Origin: Betaproteobacteria bacterium
GTDB lineage: Bacteria > Pseudomonadota > Gammaproteobacteria > Burkholderiales > Burkholderiaceae_E
Assembly (NCBI GenBank): GCA_009922405.1
Contig: RFVZ01000057.1
Coordinates: 1-11,743, forward strand
Direction: 5' to 3'
DNA length: 11,743 nt
Shown here: positions 7,797 through 11,743 of the stretch, piece by piece
Position numbering within the stretch: the stretch's first letter is position 1
How the letters are laid out: every line of letters begins with the position of its first letter
Made by a program: the position numbers and the translations under genes
The notes under the pieces: model-generated
The model's input: only the letters and a program-made list of their open reading frames with translations
Database searches by the model: none
What the model was told of the DNA's origin: nothing

Positions 7797-9097
7797 AGCC
7801 GAATGCCCGAGTCGCCGTCGTCGGCGCCGGATGGGCTGGCCTGAGTGCAGCCGCAGAACTCGCTGCCCAGGGTGCTTTGGTCACCGTGTTTGAAGCAGCG
7901 CCAGAGATTGGCGGTCGGGCACGCTCACTGAACTGGTCGGTCAAATCTCCAGGTGGGGGTGTTCAGGAAGTACAGATTGATAACGGGCAGCACCTATTAG
8001 TTGGTGCTTACCGGGAGACACTCGCCCTGCTGGAACGTCTAGGCGGTGTTGAACTGCAACTCTTTAAGCGAATTCCATTCACGCTCAGTAGCGATCGGGG
8101 ACTCCGGTTCAACGCATCCGATGCAAACGCTCCGTGGCATCTGGTGCACGGTCTGTTACGAGCACGGGGCCTTCAGTGGGCCGATCGAATTTCGATCGCA
8201 CGCCTCGGTGTGACGATGAAGCTTCGCGGCTGGAAGACCGCACCTGGACTCACCGTTGCGCAGCTCTTGTCCGATGCGCAGCAAACTGAAGCGGTGCAGC
8301 GGCGTGTCTGGAACCCGCTTTGCCTTGCAGCCCTCAACACCCCTCCGACCAAAGCCTGCGCAGCCAGCTTTGCTGCGGTCCTTAGGGACACCCTCGGCAG
8401 CGACGAAGCGCGTGCATCTGACATGTTGGTACCCGCCCTACCACTCGGCGAAACTTTACCCAAGCTTGCCGCACAGTTTTTGTTGAGACACCACGGCATC
8501 ATTCGTCGAAGCCACCTCGTGCGCTCGATTCAATCTGGCCCTACGGTGGACCTCGAGCCATTCGATGGCGTGGTGGTGGCACTTGCCGCGCATAGCGCTC
8601 GTCGCCTCTTGGGTGCCCAGGTGCCTGAGTTGCCCACCGAGTCGATTCAAACGCTTTGGTTACTGTTTGCCCCGGGTATTTTCGAGCCGCATTGCCTGAC
8701 ACTTATGGAGGACGGTCCAGGCGAATGGCTGTTTACCAGGACTGAAGCGAATGGCACGACCTTGGCTTCGGTCGTTATCAGTGCTGCAGCCCGGGCAACT
8801 GATCGTGCTGGTCTCATCCAGTCATGTCTCAGTCAGTTGGAACAAGTGCTTGCGCAACAGGGGCGGCCGACAAGGCTTGACGAGGCACGAGTGCTCGGCG
8901 CGAAACTGATCCATGAGGCAGCGGCAACGTTTTCCTGCCGTCCAGGACTCAAGCGACCGGACGTCGACGTCTTAACCCAAGAATGGCCATCCGTCATGAT
9001 CGCTGGCGATTGGACGGCCAGCGAATACCCGGCGACATTGGAATCGGCGGTACGCAGTGGTCTCAAAGCGGCACGCCAACTGGCACAGGCTCTATAG
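7793..9097 (+). CDS. hpnE: Hydroxysqualene dehydroxylase HpnE (FAD-dependent)
   Basis: HpnE reductively removes the hydroxyl of hydroxysqualene to give squalene. The N-terminal FAD-binding Rossmann motif is clear: VAVVGAGWAGLSAAAELAAQ, with GxGxxG at about 11-16, the ribose-binding Glu at 34 and the GGRARS doublet at 40-45. The amine-oxidase-like middle contains WNPLCLAALNTPP, characteristic of HpnE, and a C-terminal FAD motif reads MIAGDWTASEYPATLESAVR. The frame is open back to a TTG at 7733, but family members begin almost directly at the Rossmann strand. I therefore chose the TTG at 7793, which overlaps the hpnD stop as TTGA, giving 434 residues. No in-frame ATG or GTG lies between and no Shine-Dalgarno is evident. 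The stop codon touches the convergent SPW gene. Confidence 0.94.
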   Translation: MKPNARVAVVGAGWAGLSAAAELAAQGALVTVFEAAPEIGGRARSLNWSVKSPGGGVQEVQIDNGQHLLVGAYRETLALLERLGGVELQLFKRIPFTLSSDRGLRFNASDANAPWHLVHGLLRARGLQWADRISIARLGVTMKLRGWKTAPGLTVAQLLSDAQQTEAVQRRVWNPLCLAALNTPPTKACAASFAAVLRDTLGSDEARASDMLVPALPLGETLPKLAAQFLLRHHGIIRRSHLVRSIQSGPTVDLEPFDGVVVALAAHSARRLLGAQVPELPTESIQTLWLLFAPGIFEPHCLTLMEDGPGEWLFTRTEANGTTLASVVISAAARATDRAGLIQSCLSQLEQVLAQQGRPTRLDEARVLGAKLIHEAAATFSCRPGLKRPDVDVLTQEWPSVMIAGDWTASEYPATLESAVRSGLKAARQLAQAL

Positions 9098-9538
9098 TCG
9101 GGACGAGAGCCCCGCAGCGACGCGTTCATCGTGTTGACGCGCCAGAGACCAGCCAGACCACCCTACCAGCGCCGCTCCGATGGTGACGGCATTCGCAGCG
9201 GCCTGTGGTGGATGATAGCCTGCCAAGAGAAACGGACTGCAAAACAGGAGAAGCCCGAGGGCCAAGGTGGCCCACTGTCCATAGCGAGAAGGCCAGAGCT
9301 TGTTTTCAAAGGCCATCAGTACGACGAGCGCACCGACGATCAGTGCAGTCCAGCGTGGCGCAAACGAATTCGAAAATTGAAATAACCAAGGCGAGACAAC
9401 CATCCAGAAACCAAGCCCTGCAAGGACATAGTCCTGATTTGCGGCGAGTTCCTGGTCGGGGACCAGTAAGTGTGAAGGGACTGGCGGCGACGCGCTGAGC
9501 TTGTGCTGCGCAGAACTGCGCAAGAAGTGGAAGTCCAT
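9092..9538 (-). CDS. Small SPW-motif integral membrane protein, function unknown
   Basis: The 148-residue product has about 35 polar N-terminal residues, then four hydrophobic segments at about 37-56, 63-78, 88-108 and 112-132. The first helix carries the SPW motif (VVSPWLF, 49-51) and the third a matching SPF (FCSPFLL, 101-103), so the protein looks like two copies of a two-helix unit. This is the layout of the SPW-repeat membrane proteins, whose role is not established as far as I know. A GGAG lies 6 bases before the ATG, supporting this start. Its last six bases overlap the end of hpnE on the opposite strand. It lies downstream of radA on the same strand with an 83-base gap and may be read from there. 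I see no link to squalene synthesis beyond adjacency. Confidence 0.8.
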   Translation of the reverse strand: MDFHFLRSSAQHKLSASPPVPSHLLVPDQELAANQDYVLAGLGFWMVVSPWLFQFSNSFAPRWTALIVGALVVLMAFENKLWPSRYGQWATLALGLLLFCSPFLLAGYHPPQAAANAVTIGAALVGWSGWSLARQHDERVAAGLSSRL

Positions 9539-9544
9539 AAGGGG

Positions 9545-9548
9545 CTCC
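9545..9548 (-). promoter_or_regulatory. Shine-Dalgarno GGAG for the SPW membrane protein
   Basis: GGAG sits 6 bases upstream of the ATG at 9538, one of the few well-placed ribosome binding sites in the window. It supports the small gene being real. Confidence 0.6.
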
Positions 9549-9568
9549 GGATGTCGGTTGGCCCCTAT

Positions 9569-9587
9569 GGCACGCGTGATTCGTGCC
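9569..9587. repeat. Perfect 6-bp inverted repeat (hairpin) between radA and the SPW gene
   Basis: GGCACG and CGTGCC form a 6-bp stem around a 7-base loop in the 83-base gap. Neither strand has a T-run after it, so it does not look like an intrinsic terminator. It might be an operator or a processing hairpin, or chance. Confidence 0.35.
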
Positions 9588-9621
9588 TGCTCGTTCGCCT
9601 GTATTGTCTGTGGTTAGATCC

Positions 9622-11028
9622 TCACCTCGAGAACGCTAAATCGAGCGCCTGGTCGACCCGGTCGACCGCAAGGATTTCCAATCCTTCGGGCGCCCCGCGA
9701 CTGCCCGCCTTGGGCGTATTCGCCCGCGGCACAATCACCCGAGCAAAACCCAGCTTCGAGACCTCGCGAAGACGCTCCTGGCCGCGCGGCGCCGGACGAA
9801 TTTCGCCGGCAAGCCCAATTTCGCCAAAAACCGCGAGTCCACCTTCACAATCCGCCCCAAGCGGCCGATTGCGGAGGCTCGAGACGATGGCAAACAGGAC
9901 CGCCAGATCTGCCGCCGGCTCGACAATTCGGACACCGCCAACCGCATTGACAAACACGTCTTGATCAAAGGTCACCAGGCCCGCATGACGATGAGCGACC
10001 GCCAACAACATCGCAAGCCTATTCGCTTCAAGACCGACACTGAGGCGGCGTGGATTGGGCGCATGGGCTGAATCGACCAGGGCCTGAATCTCAACAAGCA
10101 AGGGCCGGGAACCTTCTTGGGTCACCAAGACGCAACTTCCCGGAACCCGACGATCGTGTTGGGCAAGAAACATGGCGGACGGATTGGTGACACCCCTCAA
10201 GCCCCGATCGGTCATCGCGAAGACACCCAATTCGTTCACCGCGCCGAATCGATTCTTGAATGCTCGGACCAGTCGAAAAGCCGAATGAGCCTCGCCCTCG
10301 AAATACAGCACGCAATCGACCATGTGCTCGAGAACCCTCGGCCCCGCGAGTTGCCCCTCTTTCGTGACGTGCCCGACCAGAATGATGGTGAGGTTGTCGC
10401 GCTTGGCAATCCGGGTCAGTTGGGCAGCGCATTCGCGGACCTGCGCCACCGAGCCTGGGGCTGAAGGCAGCGCATCCGTAAAGAGGGTCTGGATCGAGTC
10501 AATGACCGCCACCCGGGGCTTGTGCTGAGAGAGGACGGCAGCGATCCGTTCGAGTTGAGTCTCAGCCAGAACAGGCATCGCGCTCTCGCCCAAGCCAAGT
10601 CGGCGGGCCCGCAAAGCAACCTGGGCGGTTGACTCCTCGCCGGTCACGTACAAAGCCGCCGAGTCCGCAGCAATCGATGCCAAAGACTGCAGTAGCAGCG
10701 TGCTTTTGCCGATCCCGGGATCGCCGCCAATTAAAACCACTGCGCCGGGCACGAGGCCGCCGCCCAGCACCCGATCAAACTCCTCGATGCCCGAGGTAAA
10801 TCGGGGGGTCTCCTCAGCAGCGATCGCATTTAGCGCCTGTAGCTCACTCGCCTCTACCAGCGCATGTCGACGATCCCCCTGCCCGCCGGCACCGGCTGAT
10901 GATCGGGGATCACTCGCAACCGACTCGGCAAGCGTATTCCAGGCTCCGCAAGCAGAGCATCGCCCCTGCCATTTTGGCGCCACACCGCCACACTCGGTAC
11001 ACACATATTCAACCCGTGATCGTGCCAT
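9622..11028 (-). CDS. radA: DNA repair protein RadA (branch-migration ATPase)
   Basis: RadA is a RecA-like ATPase that helps process recombination intermediates through branch migration. The 468-residue protein is of typical length. It has an N-terminal C4 zinc finger (Cys10, 13, 24, 27), Walker A GGDPGIGKST at 101-110, GEES shortly after, and a Walker B strand VAVIDS at 173-178. The family-specific KNRFG motif is at 258-262, and the C-terminal Lon-like domain (from about 290) includes FVNAVGGVRI and LAVFGEIGLAGEIRP. The ATG at 11028-11026 gives the expected MARSRVEYVCTECG start. A purine run AGGGGA lies rather far upstream (about 11 bases). Only 38 bases separate it from divergent lplT, so the two promoters must overlap. 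Nothing is missing or unusual in the motifs. Confidence 0.97.
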   Translation of the reverse strand: MARSRVEYVCTECGGVAPKWQGRCSACGAWNTLAESVASDPRSSAGAGGQGDRRHALVEASELQALNAIAAEETPRFTSGIEEFDRVLGGGLVPGAVVLIGGDPGIGKSTLLLQSLASIAADSAALYVTGEESTAQVALRARRLGLGESAMPVLAETQLERIAAVLSQHKPRVAVIDSIQTLFTDALPSAPGSVAQVRECAAQLTRIAKRDNLTIILVGHVTKEGQLAGPRVLEHMVDCVLYFEGEAHSAFRLVRAFKNRFGAVNELGVFAMTDRGLRGVTNPSAMFLAQHDRRVPGSCVLVTQEGSRPLLVEIQALVDSAHAPNPRRLSVGLEANRLAMLLAVAHRHAGLVTFDQDVFVNAVGGVRIVEPAADLAVLFAIVSSLRNRPLGADCEGGLAVFGEIGLAGEIRPAPRGQERLREVSKLGFARVIVPRANTPKAGSRGAPEGLEILAVDRVDQALDLAFSR

Positions 11029-11051
11029 CTCGATGGTTTCCCCTATGAGCG

Positions 11052-11060
11052 TGCTATAAC
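11052..11060 (+). promoter_or_regulatory. Extended -10 promoter element for lplT (TGC-TATAAC)
   Basis: TATAAC at 11055-11060 is preceded by TG plus one base (11052-11054), the extended -10 arrangement. No good -35 is found 16-19 bases upstream. Placing the last -10 base at -7 puts +1 at 11067, the A of the lplT ATG. The reverse strand of the same box reads TTATAG and might serve radA. Confidence 0.5.
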
Positions 11061-11066
11061 GCCCCG

Positions 11067-11743
11067 ATGAATCGCGGCTTCTACACGATTATGGCGGCGC
11101 AGTTTTTTTCGTCGCTTGCCGATAATGCACTGCTGATTGCTGCAATCGCCTTGCTGATTGAGACGCAGTCCCCAGAATGGATGCGGCCCCTTCTCAAACT
11201 CTTTTTTACCGTGTCTTACGTGGCCCTTGCCCCGTTTGTGGGCGCGTTCGCGGATTCAATGCCGAAAGGCCGGGTGATGTTCATCACCAATCTGGTGAAA
11301 GTGGTGGGCTGCGCCATGATGTTCTGGTCTGTCCATCCGTTGGCAGCTTACGCGGTCGTTGGGTTTGGTGCGGCCGCCTATTCACCCGCGAAGTACGGCA
11401 TTCTGACGGAGCTGCTCCCGTCCGAAAAACTGGTGGCAGCGAACGGTTGGATCGAAGGTACGACGGTGGGCTCGATTATTTTAGGGACCGCGCTGGGTGG
11501 CGCACTCATCGATCCCAAGATCTCAGGTTGGCTGCTGAGCTTTGAAATTCCGGGAGTAAATACCGGCGTAGACACCGCAGCCGAGGCGGCGATTGTGGTC
11601 GTTGCCGTGGTGTATGCCATCGCGGCCGCATTTAATTTAAAGGTCCCGGATACCGGCGCCCATTACCCTCATCAAGAGCGTAACCCCTGGTTACTGGTCA
11701 AGGACTTCGCTCACTGTCTAAAGAAACTCTGGGGTGATTCGCT
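11067..11743 (+). CDS. lplT: Lysophospholipid transporter LplT, N-terminal part (cut by window edge)
   Basis: LplT is an inner-membrane major-facilitator protein that flips lysophospholipids inward for re-acylation by Aas. The 225 complete codons match the family: AAQFFSSLADNALL at 10-23, LAPFVGAFADSMPKGRV at 54-70 (the MFS loop with Asp and the basic KGR), GFGAAAYSPAKYGILTELLP at 99-118, and ANGWIEG at 125-131. An extended periplasmic or loop insert at about 149-172 (DPKISGWLLSFEIPGVNTG, then VDTAAEAA) is longer than in Escherichia coli and recalls Burkholderiales homologues from memory. No Shine-Dalgarno precedes the ATG and a -10 box lies seven bases before it, so translation may be leaderless. 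Whether an acyltransferase is fused or follows cannot be seen. Confidence 0.94.
   Translation, partial: MNRGFYTIMAAQFFSSLADNALLIAAIALLIETQSPEWMRPLLKLFFTVSYVALAPFVGAFADSMPKGRVMFITNLVKVVGCAMMFWSVHPLAAYAVVGFGAAAYSPAKYGILTELLPSEKLVAANGWIEGTTVGSIILGTALGGALIDPKISGWLLSFEIPGVNTGVDTAAEAAIVVVAVVYAIAAAFNLKVPDTGAHYPHQERNPWLLVKDFAHCLKKLWGDS

Noticed and set aside
9651..9667. Two copies of GGTCGACC near the 3' end of radA
   Set aside because: They simply encode the VDRVD stretch of RadA; two short copies with no further structure do not suggest a site.

Overview
The window looks like ordinary chromosome from a beta- or gammaproteobacterium. The best taxonomic hint is the partial lysophospholipid transporter at the right edge, which reads like the Burkholderiales-type LplT as I remember that family. 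The tRNA-Leu/tig/clpP order and the hpnCDE cluster also fit proteobacteria. This placement is inference from memory of the families, not a search. I see no phage, insertion sequence, CRISPR array or other accessory island, and no stretch over 100 bases lacks a gene.

Layout, left to right. (1) Minus strand, 1-1782: the start of clpP (cut by the window edge), the complete trigger factor gene tig, and a tRNA-Leu(UAG) just upstream. tig and clpP overlap by ATGA. (2) Minus strand, 1817-6039: a two-gene RND efflux operon, a lipoprotein membrane fusion protein followed by the inner-membrane pump, also with an ATGA overlap. No outer-membrane channel or regulator gene is present here. (3) Plus strand, 6081-9097: hpnC-hpnD-hpnE, the three-enzyme route from farnesyl diphosphate to squalene. 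hpnC is broken as written: about 14 codons, including the first Asp-rich catalytic motif, are missing and the reading frame shifts at the same point. hpnD and hpnE look intact. (4) Minus strand, 9092-9538: a small four-helix membrane protein with an SPW motif, whose stop codon abuts that of hpnE inside the palindrome CTATAG. (5) Minus strand, 9622-11028: radA, a DNA repair ATPase. (6) Plus strand, from 11067: lplT, divergent from radA and cut by the right edge, with an extended -10 box placed exactly for a leaderless transcript.

The genes fall into separate housekeeping modules: protein folding and turnover (tig/clpP), efflux, squalene synthesis, recombination repair, and phospholipid salvage. 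Tight 4-base overlaps run through the operons (tig/clpP, pump genes, hpnC/hpnD and, with a TTG start, hpnD/hpnE). I found no convincing undescribed system. The most useful observation is the lesion in hpnC, which is either a real loss of function in the squalene pathway or a sequence or assembly error.
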